The notes below the pieces were generated by a model. That model was not told where the DNA came from. It saw nothing but the letters and a program-made list of their open reading frames with translations, and made no database searches. DNA of 64,000 nt from Thereva unica (lineage: Eukaryota > Arthropoda > Insecta > Diptera > Therevidae): positions 5,940,501 through 6,004,500 of the forward strand of contig OX465282.1 of NCBI GenBank assembly GCA_949987705.1. Direction: 5' to 3'. A program made the position numbers and the translations under genes. Shown here in pieces: positions 31,952 to 43,800 of the stretch; within the stretch, counting starts at the first letter, position 1; each line of letters begins with the position of its first letter.

Positions 31952-34110
31952 CTGTATTATAAAGTAAATGTTTGGGGATTAGTTAATGATTATTCAACGT
32001 TAGTTTATGTACTTACTTGGACTGCTGGACTTTAAAGGTATATTTACGTTTGCTATTTCCATTGTTTCGTCTTCTTCTTCTTCTATAATTTCGTCCTCAT
32101 ATTGTAATATATGTTCTGAACTATTTTTGCTACTACTTTGAATTTTAGTTGATGTATCACTATACTCTACATGAAAAAAGAAGAAAAGAAGTGTTACTCT
32201 CTACGTAACTAATTTAACTTAAATTTATTGTAATTTTTTAACATAATGCCTAACTACGATATGAAGATTGTACTGGCGGATTACAACGGGCAGCAAATTG
32301 AAAAAGAAGAAAGTCATAGTGCAGTTTTTATGCGGGAAAACAGAGCTTATGAATCACTCTTTGTACTGCCAGTCATGTTGTTCAGGTCATGGTGCAATCC
32401 CGGATAACACGGTTAAAAGAGACAAATGTCAATTATATAATTTTTGCCGTTTGATAGAGGTCGCGGTTAAACGAGGTACGGACAATCGAGGTTCAACTGT
32501 ATTTAAAAAAAATTGAGGCCTCTGAACAATTTACGGGTAAAGGACAAATGCACAAGTGGTAAAGTTAATTAGAAATAGTGCCCTTAAATTCAATTTCCCG
32601 AAACCAACCAGGACTGCAGGCCACTGTCGTGGTGATACTTGGCCTTAAGGCCGGAAACCTTCAGGTCACGGCCTGCCGCCGGCCTGTGTCTATCAATGAG
32701 AGCCTTAAGCCAAAACGACGTGTCAGTTCATTTTGGATTGTGTCGTCGAAATTTGTAGCAACATTTACGTCTGTAGGATCTGCTCCCAAGTATCAATGGG
32801 TGGAACCATAGAAGCTGGTGAATTACGATTCGAATAAAAAATGTTTGTAATGAATTGCAGTGGTTTCAGAAGTACGACAAGGTTCTCTATAGCTGACCAA
32901 TCTCTTTAAATTACTTCAAACTTAACAGCTACTGCTTTTGTTGTGACGCGCCGCTCAGCTAATGCATTAGTTGGCACACGTTAAATTCCATCTGGTTCGA
33001 CAACTTTAGCGAAGAGATCTAACAGAAGAATCTTTTTCTTGGATGCATTTTTTCATGGCATCAAGCTTTTTTAAGGAAATCTTCTCTACATGGAGTATAT
33101 ATTGGTTCTATGACTTCCATAAGCCTGAATCCTTTACTACTGCAAAATGATACCGACAATGATAAGAACAACCAATTGAGCTAAAGCCTCATGAATCGCA
33201 TTTTTTCGCTCTTGGCTGCAGCTTTTATCCTATGTTTGTGAAGGATACACTGATCGTCGTATTTTTTTGTATGATGTAAAGATTATTGCGACTGGGAACT
33301 CTCATGGGAAGATGATTCTTCTTGAGATACTTGCTCCAGAGAAAGTCTCGATGATGATCGATCTTTATCTGTACTACTCTCGACAGGTTCAACCTCTTCT
33401 GTCTTCCAGGTAATTCCTGTAAATTAACATCATAAATACTACGGGAGACGCCGGATTAACATAAAATTATGCGTGGCTATAAAGCGCTGGTTTGAAGCTT
33501 GCTGAGCACAAAATAGAAGCTGTGCTGATCTGCAAACGGAGAAAGCCAGTGTCCGTAAAGATAAAGGTAGGGAACAGATTATCCACTCCCAGATTACCAA
33601 GCACAGCACTAGAGCTTTTTTATCGTACCATATAATTTTGACTCTGTTGAACACTCCAGAGCTCCATTTTCACTTAAACTTTGGGATGCAAATCGGCCCT
33701 TAAACTCGCTTGAGTTGTGATTCCATCTAATGATGATGATGACATAACTAATTTACTATCTTACCTCCTTTCGTTTCAAATCCGGCATTTTTAAACGAAT
33801 TAGACGCTGGCCGATGCTTTATTAGTTCATCCATTTTACCATAAAAGCTATCGTCCATACGTCTAGAACCATTTCTATTATTGTTGACGCTCATCTTCAG
33901 ATATTCCGCTTTCAGTTTCTGGAATTTAAACTTAATCTGATCTTCGTCCCTATCGTAACCAAATTCCAGTAATCTACTCCTTAACATTTTATATATTTCA
34001 CTATTTCGTATCTTCTTATCATCCATCATCAGCATCACGTTATCATCTATCATAACATCCAGTAACGTGTTGATTTCTGATGTTGACCAAATTATTTTAC
34101 GCTTTGCCAT
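31719..34110 (-). CDS. Myb/SANT-like DNA-binding protein, three exons
   Basis: Read on the minus strand, exons 34110-33765, 32166-32017 and 31951-31719 join through GTAAG donors and AG acceptors in matching phase (1 then 1), giving 242 residues ending at a TAA. Residues about 1-85 form a Myb/SANT-like (trihelix-type) helix-turn-helix domain, with the tryptophan W9, an EIYKMLRSRLLEFGY segment and a YLKMSV segment. It is followed by a serine- and glutamate-rich linker (EEEEDE) and a C-terminal coiled-coil-like segment (residues about 175-215). Likely a nuclear DNA-binding factor. Such proteins occur as host genes and as the accessory protein of Harbinger transposons. No terminal repeats were found around it, and the intact frame suggests a functional gene. 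Target genes unknown. Confidence 0.78.
32017..32166 (-). CDS. Myb/SANT-like gene, exon 2
   Basis: Acceptor TTCATGTAG, donor GTAAGTAC. Encodes a Ser-rich and acidic linker (EYSDTSTKIQ, then EEEEDETMEI). It is short and has no in-frame ATG. Confidence 0.78.
32510..32620. repeat. Dispersed repeat also seen at 28200-28250 and 29340-29395
   Basis: Shares AAAAAATTGAGGCCTC with 28216-28231, and GTTAATTAGAAATA plus the following CCGAAACCAA with 29347-29393. Lies in intron 1 of the Myb/SANT-like gene. Confidence 0.5.
33440..33640 (+). mobile_element. R1-clade LINE relic fragment
   Basis: Plus-strand reading gives LKLAEHKIEAVLICKRRKPV then KIKVGNRL, the segment after the RT catalytic motif in R1-like elements. 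The nucleotide sequence resembles 48400-48480. It sits antisense in intron 1 of the Myb/SANT-like gene. Confidence 0.68.
33765..34110 (-). CDS. Myb/SANT-like gene, exon 1
   Basis: Starts with ATG at 34110 (MAKRKIIWSTSEIN) and ends at GGAG before GTAAGATA. Encodes the whole DNA-binding domain. Confidence 0.8.
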
Positions 34111-34910
34111 TGTTTATCCAGCATCAATCTGAAATTTTTAGCATATATTAATGGTATGTTATATGTATTATTAATTTATTTGTTTTATACAAAAAGAATT
34201 GATAGTTTGCAGCAGTTAGATTAATATTTATTTGTAATTTGATATAAAATTTTTAACTTTATCGCACTTTTTTGACAGTTTGAAGTTTTACCAAATGGTT
34301 TATGCCGTGGCACAGCTGTAACAACATGGCTGTGCTACGTTTTAGCGATACTTATAAAACTGAGCTATTTTGGCTAGCTAGGCTCAAAATGTGTTACGTT
34401 TATGGCGCTGTTAACATGGCTAAACATCGCTAAAATAACTAATTATTAATCTATAAGTTTAATTCATAATTAAACAAGTTTTGTAATAAACATAATCCCT
34501 AATCTACTATGAATAAAACTAGCCGTGTTTTAGATTTATGTAATTTTTTAGAAAAAATTAAAATTTAAATTTTTTTAATTAGCCTAGAACAAAACCTGTG
34601 TGTATTAACTTATAAGCTTTTTCGCAAATGGTTAGTGCTTGCGATTGGTTGATAACCTGTATTATCTAATGTCCGATCCATGACCAAAATACACGAGGAA
34701 GCATGCTTTAGAAGCAAAAAAGCTTTTTTGGGCAAAGGAGATGCTTGGAAGCGAAAAGGGTAGAGTTTCTTGGGTAAGATGCTCTGTTTTTGGACAAGGG
34801 AAGCGTAAAAAGTGAAAAAAGTGGAGAGTTTTGTGCTTTTTTTATGTGAAAGACTAGAATCTCAGGAAAGGCCCTTTATACTGTCCGACAATCTATTTTC
34901 TTCTTATAGA
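34111..34910. other. Upstream of the Myb/SANT-like gene
   Basis: Presumed promoter side of the minus-strand gene. 34300-34440 contains repeated GGCTGTGCTACGTTTTAGCG-like and AGCTATTTTGGCTAGCT-like words. No terminal inverted repeat pair for a host transposon could be confirmed. Confidence 0.45.
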
Positions 34911-35282
34911 GTGCAATGTCGAACAGCAGCTCTAGTCGAGGAGGAACTGCCACAACCTACCCGCGATATTTTTTAGTCCACCTACTCCCATTACTATCGC
35001 GACTTTGACATCGGGGCAGCAACTCGTTGGAGTGTTCTGCCTCCTGAAACGAGTTGGATCTCATCAACCAACCGATGATCTGCGCTTTTTTGGTGGAGTG
35101 GGGAAGGGCTAAGGAAGGCTATGACAGGAGGAATCAGGAATGTAAAGAGGGAAGAAGAAAGAAGGAAATTTATGTAGGTGGGAAAATAGAAAAGGCGAAG
35201 GACCGTGGGGCTGGCCGGGATTCGAACCCGGGACCTCTGGAATAGTAGTCATGCGCCTTACCCTTAGACTACCGAAGCCCCC
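34911..35282 (-). mobile_element. tRNA-derived SINE (copy B)
   Basis: On the minus strand it begins with a tRNA-like head at about 35282-35210: an A box in GGTAGTCTAAGGGTAAGGC and a B box GGTTCGAATCC. The body continues to the end near 34911 (AGCTGCTGTTCGACATTGCA). Head and body match copy A at 56875-57300 over their whole length. The head's acceptor stem and anticodon arm are imperfect, so it is not a working tRNA gene. Confidence 0.85.
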
Positions 35283-35429
35283 TAAGGAAAGTGAAGATTA
35301 TTGAAGGCAGTGAAGATTATTATGCTTCTGTTTTTAACTTGAGATCATGGGAAGCTCGCACTTACATAAATTAGAGATCTTTTAGCCATTAATGAATAAA
35401 CAAGACAAATTATCCGAGGTTTACCCTAA

Positions 35430-36650
35430 GATAACGAAGGATGGAGTCGTATGGCCCAAGACAAAGGCAAGTTTAATTGCCAGGATCTGGGGCTAAAGCC
35501 ACATGTTAGTAGAGCCTTCAACTTGGACATTCTAGGTACTGCTTTTCAAGTAGAAACGTTTGATATACAGATATGCTCAATGCACAACTCCAAGTGAATT
35601 TATCCTGAGCTCTTTCGTTACTCTGACCGAGAGCTGTTGGGGTGAAGTAGGAAGGAAGTCAGGACGTTGCTTGACTTCATAATCAGAGCCCTGAAAGATA
35701 CCTTGAGAAGCCCAAAGAATGGCTACGCGCAGGCAAAACTAAGCGTAATACACGTCTGTAGCTGCTATGCCGGGCCAAGTCCCACACTATAGGAGTACGA
35801 GTCGATATTGGAGAATAATGGTGAGTAATTTCAATACTAGATATATTCGAGCGACTGAATGTGGTGTTACTCAGCACCAGAGGCGTAAATACCTTCCAAA
35901 GGGGTAGGAGAAGCTCTGTGATTGACATCGCACTTACGTGGGCGATTCAATGGTGAAAGACCTAAAATGGCGGGTAAGAAATGTGTACACGCACAGCGAC
36001 TACCAATCCAACATCTTCGAGGTTGGTCAGGACATAGGTACGAAAAGACCGAGATGCAAAACGGCTACAGGATAAGCCATCAAGAAATTCAGGGCAGAGG
36101 TGTTGAATTAAGTATTTCGGCATTATGCAAGGTCGGCAGGAGGTCCAAGTAGGGGGCGAAGAAGATAACTGATTTTGTGAAACCGTCATGCCTCCATGCC
36201 GCAGCACCGTCATCCGACGACACTCACCAAATTTCTGGTGGAACTCAGCGATCGGCGAATGCCGAAGGACTTGGGTGAAAGCCAGAGAAATCGGAAGCGT
36301 CTAGATTTTGACGAGCACCTTAAGCCATACAAGGAAACGATAAAAAGGTTGAAAAATGCTTGAAGTAAATCTAATCACTGGAAAAGGCTGTACAGAGAAA
36401 ATGGTTGTCAACGGTCATGGGCGAGCGCTTTCCACTGATCGCCTGCCTTGCGTTGCTTCATAATATAGAACACGTCCTTTTGCCACAGTTCACACCTATG
36501 ATCTACTCAGCCAGAGGGTGGATCCGGAGGAACATCGCGAAGATTAAGTATAGCCATCAATAAGGCCCCTGGTGTGGATGGCATACTGAACAAAAATACT
36601 AATCCAGAAACATCAAAAGAGGTCCACAAGGACCACTTAGCGAATTGAAT
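35430..36650 (+). mobile_element. R1-clade LINE relic (endonuclease to RT start)
   Basis: Reads GVNTFQRGRRSSVIDIALTW at about 35880-35940, then WRVRNVYTHSDYQ, the endonuclease end of R1/TRAS-like elements. Near 36550 it reads INKAPGVDGI, the conserved start of the RT domain. Frameshifts are frequent and the catalytic RT region is missing. Confidence 0.78.
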
Positions 36651-36749
36651 TTCCATTTTCTATGTGACTAAGTTGGTTTTTGGCCAGTAACCCGCCTTTC
36701 ACCAGCATCCCTGCTTCTAGCGCTAGCTCATCGGCTGCCCCGAATGCAG

Positions 36750-36990
36750 TAGCATTATTCCGTAAATAGTTAGTTCGCATATCCATGCGGTTTCTTGTCT
36801 AGTCTCTTCGTTTTCCAGATTCTGGTCAATTCGACAGTTATACCACCTTCCTCCTTTCACACCTTAGATTTGCGACCAGACGACGCCGGAAATCGTCGTC
36901 AAAATCGGTTTGAACCTTTAACTATACAAAAGCTGTTCCGCGCATCTGCGTCCCTGTATATTTTCAGGGACGTCCCAGAAAAAAGCGTTT
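36750..36990 (-). mobile_element. Family A non-LTR retrotransposon, 5'-side fragment
   Basis: Nucleotide match to 50825-50970 (both share a GCATTATT-CGTAAATAG word, ATATCCATG and GATTCTGGTCAATTCG), so it is a fragment of the same minus-strand element family. No ORF of its own. Confidence 0.7.
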
Positions 36991-36999
36991 CTTGATTCA

Positions 37000-37668
37000 A
37001 AAGCTTGCATTATAGTGTATTTTCGTGCTCTTGGTTGATGCCTTTGCTTAGAGCTTATTTTGCTAAAATTTAAATGAAATATTAAAATAAATTTTATTTA
37101 CAGGAATATTTGATTTAAATATTTAAATCTATTTGTTTTTTCTATCTGATATGTAAAATCTTCATAGCTGGAATAAATTACTACAAAATCATTGGTGTTG
37201 TGTAAGTAGCTCAATTGTGACTAGTAGTTTTTTTTGTAAGATTTTTATATTTTAGATTGATTAGAGTATGTATATATTTATTTAAAGAGAATATTTTAAT
37301 ATCAATTGAAATTTGTTATTTTTTCGTTTATAATTATAAAATTTAACAAATAATAAATTTTTATAAATCCAAAATTTAAGCTATAAATAAACCTCATCCA
37401 ACTTCACACTTGAACTCCCAGCCAAATACAAATTAAGAAAAAAAAATATTACAAAAATATTGAGCAACACATTTTCTACTTTGTGCGTGTTTGTCTGATT
37501 GATGAAAGGCTGCCAAAGGGAAATTTTTATCGAAATTTCGTTTATATCCATAAAAAAAAGTTAAATGAAGTGATAAACATTATCCTAATTATATTCAATA
37601 ATTGTGTATTAAATGTAGAATATTGAAATATAATTAATTTTCACATTAAAAAAGAAACAATATAAAAA
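37000..37668 (+). other. Upstream of mind bomb
   Basis: AT-rich sequence before the mib ATG. It presumably holds promoter and 5' UTR. No clear core promoter element identified. Confidence 0.45.
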
Positions 37669-37839
37669 ATGGCATGTGTTGCGGCAGCTGCGTCCGCAGC
37701 AAAGGAACCAACACCTTCAATATCATCATCATCAGCAACGGGATCCTCAACATCAGCAGCAGTTCGCCGTGTCCGGGGAGCTATGGAAGGCGTTGGCGCC
37801 CGTGTAATAAGAGGATCTGATTGGAAATGGGGGAAACAA
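37669..37839 (+). CDS. mib1: mib exon 1
   Basis: Encodes an Ala/Ser-rich N-terminus ([14 protein letters not shown]) and the start of the first Mib/HERC2 domain ([15 protein letters not shown]). Phase 0 donor CAA before GTAAGA. Confidence 0.93.
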
Positions 37840-40800
37840 GTAAGACCACATTAAAAAAATATTCCATTGAGTGTGATATCTATCTGTCAAAACCATGGGA
37901 AAAAAATTGATGATCAGCACCCTTCACTCTCCACCATCATGTTTGTATGTGGAGCGCTTTAACCTGACTGGAAATTTCTATATCCGTGACATTTCTAGAA
38001 AATTTAAATGGGATAGGATTTCGTTAAAACAATGTTGCAGGGGTACTAGGAAGTATGCATATAAACAATGCGGAAAGAATGTGTTCTCTTCGATTTCAGT
38101 AGTATCAAGAAAAATCGAGACCAAGGAAAGAATTATATGCTTACGCAGCCTTGACCTCTGGATCACCACTCAAATCAGCAACGAATGGGGGGCTCCAATT
38201 ATTTTTCATTCGTTTATCTATTTCGAAGTTATTTTAATTGCGCGCATCAAATTTCGCCTTAACTAAAATATAAGTAACCACATATATTTACTCCATGCTC
38301 TTTTTTCTTATTAATACATAAAAATAATTTTTAGAAATCCCAAGAAATCTGCTCGATCACTTTCAAAATTTATTCCAAAACAACAAAAAAATAAAAAAAC
38401 GCGATACAGAAAAGTAACTCTGATTTCTCATTGAAAACAGCTGATTTTCTTGTTATGTTTTTTTTTCGTGTATATTATATTTAAATTTAAAATTAATAAT
38501 AACACGGTACCGCGCTTCACTGAATCACTATCGGTAGCGATACAAATTTTTATTGCTTGTTTAGATAATTTTCCTTGACCTTAAATGTTTCCACATATTG
38601 TGTGCGGTGTGCCTTTTGAGATGACCTGTGATGGTTGGGTGTTATGCATTCTCCCCGTCCACAGTCCATATTTTATTTTAATTTTTCTTTTATCGAGGGA
38701 ATCATACTTGTATACTGTTATTTTTATAGTGACGTTGCCATCCGGAGAAGAAATCAATAAGGAAGTACACAAAATGAATTAATTAAAGTTTTCTTCTATC
38801 TGTCGGTCCGGTCGATTTGCCTAAATGAATATTGGTTATCGGTACAAAGTTTAGTAATCAATCGATGGATGAACGGATGTTAGCTGGGCCGGCTGGGGAC
38901 AGTTGGGTTTTATGAATTAATTTCCTATTTATAATACAGTTATAAGATTGTTGATGCGAAAGTAAATTTCTGCATGTTCAACTATGCTATTATTTAGAAT
39001 CAATACATTGACAGACCGGCACTTGAGATGACGATTTTACTAGCTATCAAAATGCCGAAGTCTCCTCAATCAATCGTTCTATGAGCGTTTGAGAGTTTTA
39101 TATTATACACTTGCATATAGGGAATCCAATCCCGCGACCGCGGGGCCCCAAAAATGCGGGAATCCGCAACATTTTTGCGGAATCAGTAATGCGGGACTGG
39201 ACATGCAGAATCCGCGGGATTTGGGCAGTAGATCACCTATTATAAGAACCGGGAATTAAAAGATTAGAGTATTAATAAAAATAGAGTTAGGCTCTCCGAA
39301 CACGAGTCGACTGATTTGCAATACCAGCTGCACCCGCAATTGTTTCGTGATCTTGCCCGTGTACGGAAGTGGGTATCCATACACTGGTCGACAGAAACGA
39401 GACTGATATGAAACTAGTTTGACCTGCTTGCGTGCGACTGTTCTTGTCGGTCGGAAGCGATTTTAGTTGCGTGGTTCTATTTCATCTGAGCTATTTGAAA
39501 TGTTGACAAAACTTCGTGACTAAAAACTATCTGAGCACAGAACACCGAGTTTTCTTTAAACAATAAACAGAGTTCACGCACACAACTTTAAACGGTACAC
39601 TAGCAAAGGTACAAGAAGAGCAAATGTTGCGCCTCGATTGGATGTCAGAAGAGGCTTTATATTTAATAAATACTTTTAAAGAAAAATCTATAATAAAATT
39701 TATTGTACACAGGCTGAAAACTCGGAAATGAAAACCATAGAGTTAAGTCGTTGGGTTAAAGTGTCATTTCAACTCAACCACAACTCAACAATGGAAACTC
39801 GGTACATGGAAAAGCGGGTTGAGTTAAGTTTCGGTAAATCCAAGAAAACTCCACGAAACACGTCGGGTTAAACGGGGTTTTGCATATTTGTTTGTTTAAG
39901 TGCGTTTACTGCACATATATCAACGGAGTACTGACGTAAATTACTTATCATCGAGTTAACTTGAAGGGAAAAGCCTTCTGTAAACTCAGCGAAAACTCTA
40001 TCCCGGCTCGTGGAAACACCGTAAATGTCAAATTACCCTACGCCTTCGACAAGGGATTCCCAACGTAAATGGAGTGTACGGGGATTACCCACACGGCTAA
40101 TTGAACTGTATGTCAAACAATATACTGAGTCAGTCAATCAAAGTATTCAGCAGTGGCGGTTCCTCTTTGGAAGCAAAGGAAGCACTGCTTCCTTTGACCA
40201 AATAGGCAACTTCATAAAAATAAATTTATATAAATGATAATACATTTAAATTTTAAAATATATCAAGATTAATCACAACAAAAATCTTAATATATTTCCT
40301 CCTCTGGAAACACTAAAGCTGGAGATATTACAGCTTCCCATTGCTGTGTTAGGCCTCGAACATGATATAAGCGGCGAGCGGCAGAGTGACAATATGTACT
40401 AAAGTGCCTCTCCGCTAATTTGAGACCTTAAATTTTCCTGGTGCCGCTCTTATCGTGGCCGAGGCTTTACACAACATGGGGAAGCTGTAATATCTCCAGC
40501 TTCTTTGCCATAGAATATCAACGAGTGAAATTACACGGCCATTCACTTGGGACTCACGTCAAACCTGTCTGTGTAAAATTTGAGTATTACACGGTGCATT
40601 TAAATTTCTGCCTCTTTTCCGTGTAACAATTCTATTGTCTATGTGGTTGTGCACAAAACAACAAAAATTCTTATAATTATCGCAGTCCCAGCGAAGAAAG
40701 TTATGCTTGTGTTAGTGTAATTTGTTGTGAGACCGAAATTTTTCTTGGATTCACAAGTGAGACCAACACATGCACTTCCCTGCGCCCTCTTGTCTAAAAA

Positions 40801-43800
40801 ACCGGTTTATTGGAAGTGATTGGAAAGTGAGTCTGGGAAAGTGATAGGTCGTGTAATTTGGCTCAACGTGAAACTCCAACACATTCAATCTAATTGGACC
40901 CACACTCCCGCAAAGGTTTGCGTTAATACGGTACCCTCAGAAGCTGAGCTAAACGCAGCTTCTTCGGAACCGAACAGCGAGAATTGAGAAGTCGAAGATA
41001 GAGAAATTTTCTGTATCCACCATATTCTCTTTTGTTCTGGCTTCGAGCAATATTAAATTTGCTCTTAAAATTTTGTATCGTAATTTTGTTTTTGACTCTT
41101 CTTAAAATATGAATTTTCGTTTGAAGATTGATTGAGTCAAGAAAAAAGAGATCGAGGATAGGTGAAGTCTTAATCTATTATTTATTCTAGTGGGGTGGCA
41201 GGCGGTGTTTATTGAATATAAGCTGATATCTTTGTAGCTTCCATTATATTTTTATGATTCTCTTTAATGATGATTTAAAGCATAGATAATATTTTTATGA
41301 AATTCATTTTTGAGTACGGGTTACCTGAAGTGTTTTTTTTTGCAAGAAGAATGTAATGATAGTAGGCGAAGGTTACAATAGGGGTTTATTATTACTATTT
41401 TTTTAGATTTTGGCTTATTATTTTCTTTGGACGCTTTAATTTTGAACAGAATTTGAAAAGGGCGCAAAACGCCCGCTAGCAGTGAAACTATTTCGACAAA
41501 ATGCAAAAATTCACAGCTTTGAATTCGATCTTTTCACTTTTTTTAAGTTCAAAAAATTTTTCTTGTCCACCATCATAAAATAAAATGCATATTAAAAAAA
41601 GGAAAAACCTCATGCGATGCACAAAAATTAAAGGGCAATTAATTTTTAAATTTTAAGTCAATTTTTGGACTTGAATAAGATATTTTGACCTGAAATTGTA
41701 ACCAGTTATTTTGTATAAGTTGACTGAAAAAATCCGAAGATGCTAAAATTTAGCAGTTTTTTTAAGTTTTTCTTGACGTTAGGTGTACAGATAAAAATTT
41801 GATATTGTAACCGCTGATAGGCATAACAAGCTCCTAACGAGCAGCCTCTATTTTTTGCATTTTGCGGACCTACACATTCCGAGATATATGCATCTATATT
41901 TAGAAAGAACGACCAAAATGATGAAATTTTCACAAAATAGCCGATAACTTACATAGCGTTGCTAGAGGTAGAAAATGTCCATTTCGTATAGTATTCGATG
42001 TAACTAACATGTTCCAAACATTTTTTTTTTAAATTGGAAACAATTCCATATGTTTGCTTATCTGACTCCACTATATGTTATTTTTCAGTGTTTTTAGTTA
42101 ATAAAGCCTTCGATACTTTTACTTTTATCGTTCGCTTTGGGCATAGCTTCCCTTATCCTGAACCTTACGAACCGCCACTGGTATTCAGGCCAATTCTAAA
42201 CTACGCTGGATTGATTCCGATGGAATATTCTTACATAGCTAGCATAAACTCTGCTGTAAGGGAAAGTAATTTCGAAATTACAATGTATGCTACTATGTAA
42301 TAAAACTCCAGCGTAGTTTAGAAATGGCCTGAATTGGCTCTAATTAATGTTTTTTTTATAATACTTCATTAATTCATGAACATAACTACTTAGAACAAAA
42401 TCTATGAGTTTTTGCAGTCCCGCAAATCCCGCGGATCTCGTTGACCTGGATCCCGCAAGCTTGCGGGATTGAGATTGCGAAGCTAGAAGAAAGCCGTCGA
42501 TACACCTAACATAATTTATTGTAAATAACTGTAGAATTTTTAAAGAACTTTTGAACGCTTTTTCCAAAATCAACTATCAAATCTTAAATATAATTGAAAC
42601 ACTAAATACCCACTTCTAAATTTCAGGACGGTGGAGAAGGTCACGTTGGAACAGTTCGTAATTTCGAATCATCCGAAGAAGTTGTAGTTGTTTGGGACAA
42701 TGGCACCGCAGCTAATTACAGATGCGCTGGAGCCTACGATCTACGAATCCTAGACAGTGCTCCAACTGGCATAAAACATGACGGCACAATGTGTGACACA
42801 TGCAGACAACAGCCAATTTTCGGCATACGCTGGAAATGTGCTGAATGCGTAAATTATGATCTTTGCTCAATCTGCTATCACGGTGATAAGCACCATTTAC
42901 GTCATCGATTTTTTCGTATCGCCACCCCAGGCGGTGAGCGAATAATGCTCGAGCCTAGAAGAAAATCAAAGAAAATCGCGGTAAGAGGAATATTTCCTGG
43001 TGCCAGAGTGGTAAGAGGTGTCGACTGGCAATGGGAAGATCAAGATGGTGGAGTTGGACGTCGAGGTAAAGTGAATGAAATTCAAGATTGGTCATCGGCA
43101 TCACCAAGATCGGCCGCTTATGTTGTTTGGGATAATGGAGCGAAAAATTTATATCGAGTAGGCTTCGAAGGCATGGCTGATCTAAAAGTGGTCAATGATG
43201 CTAAAGGTAACACAGTTTATCGAGAACATTTGCCGCTACTGGGGGAGAATGGCCCAGCAAAAGGACCGCATGGTTTTCAAATTGGTGACAGGGTCACTGT
43301 TGATTTAGAGCTACAAATTGTTGTATCATTACAACATGGTCACGGTGGATGGACTGATGGAATGTTTGAATGCTTAACAAATGTTGGCAAAGTTGTTGGA
43401 ATTGATGAAGATCATGATATTGTGGTGGGATATAACAGTGGAAATCGCTGGACGTTTAATCCAGCTGTTTTAACAAAAGTTGCTTCGCTTACAGTTACTC
43501 CACCAGAATTTGCTGTTGGTGATATTGTGAAAATTTGCGGTGATTTGGAAAGTATTAAAATTTTGCAAAGAGGACACGGTGAATGGGCTGATGCTATGCA
43601 CTTGGTAATATTGGTTGATTTGTAAATTTTAATTATTTCTTCATTGTTTTTTTTTTTTTAATTCAGACACTTGGTAAAGTTGGAAGAGTTCAGCAGGTTT
43701 ATCATGACAATGACTTAAAAGTTGAGGTGGAGAACACTTCTTGGACTTATAATCCCTTGGCTGTTACTAAAGTAGTAAGTTCTATTATAAAATATTCTTT

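Larger units (their letters stand above)
37840..42626 (+). other. mib intron 1
   Basis: Contains the two foldback elements listed separately and CCCGC-rich patches at 39115-39235 and 42405-42480. The frame 37895-38266 (123 residues) has no recognised domain and is probably chance. Confidence 0.6.

Noticed and set aside
35210..35282. Functional tRNA gene on the minus strand
   Set aside because: Same reason: head of the SINE, extra bases before the D arm and a misfitting anticodon arm.
37895..38266. 123-residue ORF in mib intron 1
   Set aside because: No recognisable domain and no splice link to mib; kept as intron sequence, although it is the longest unexplained frame there.
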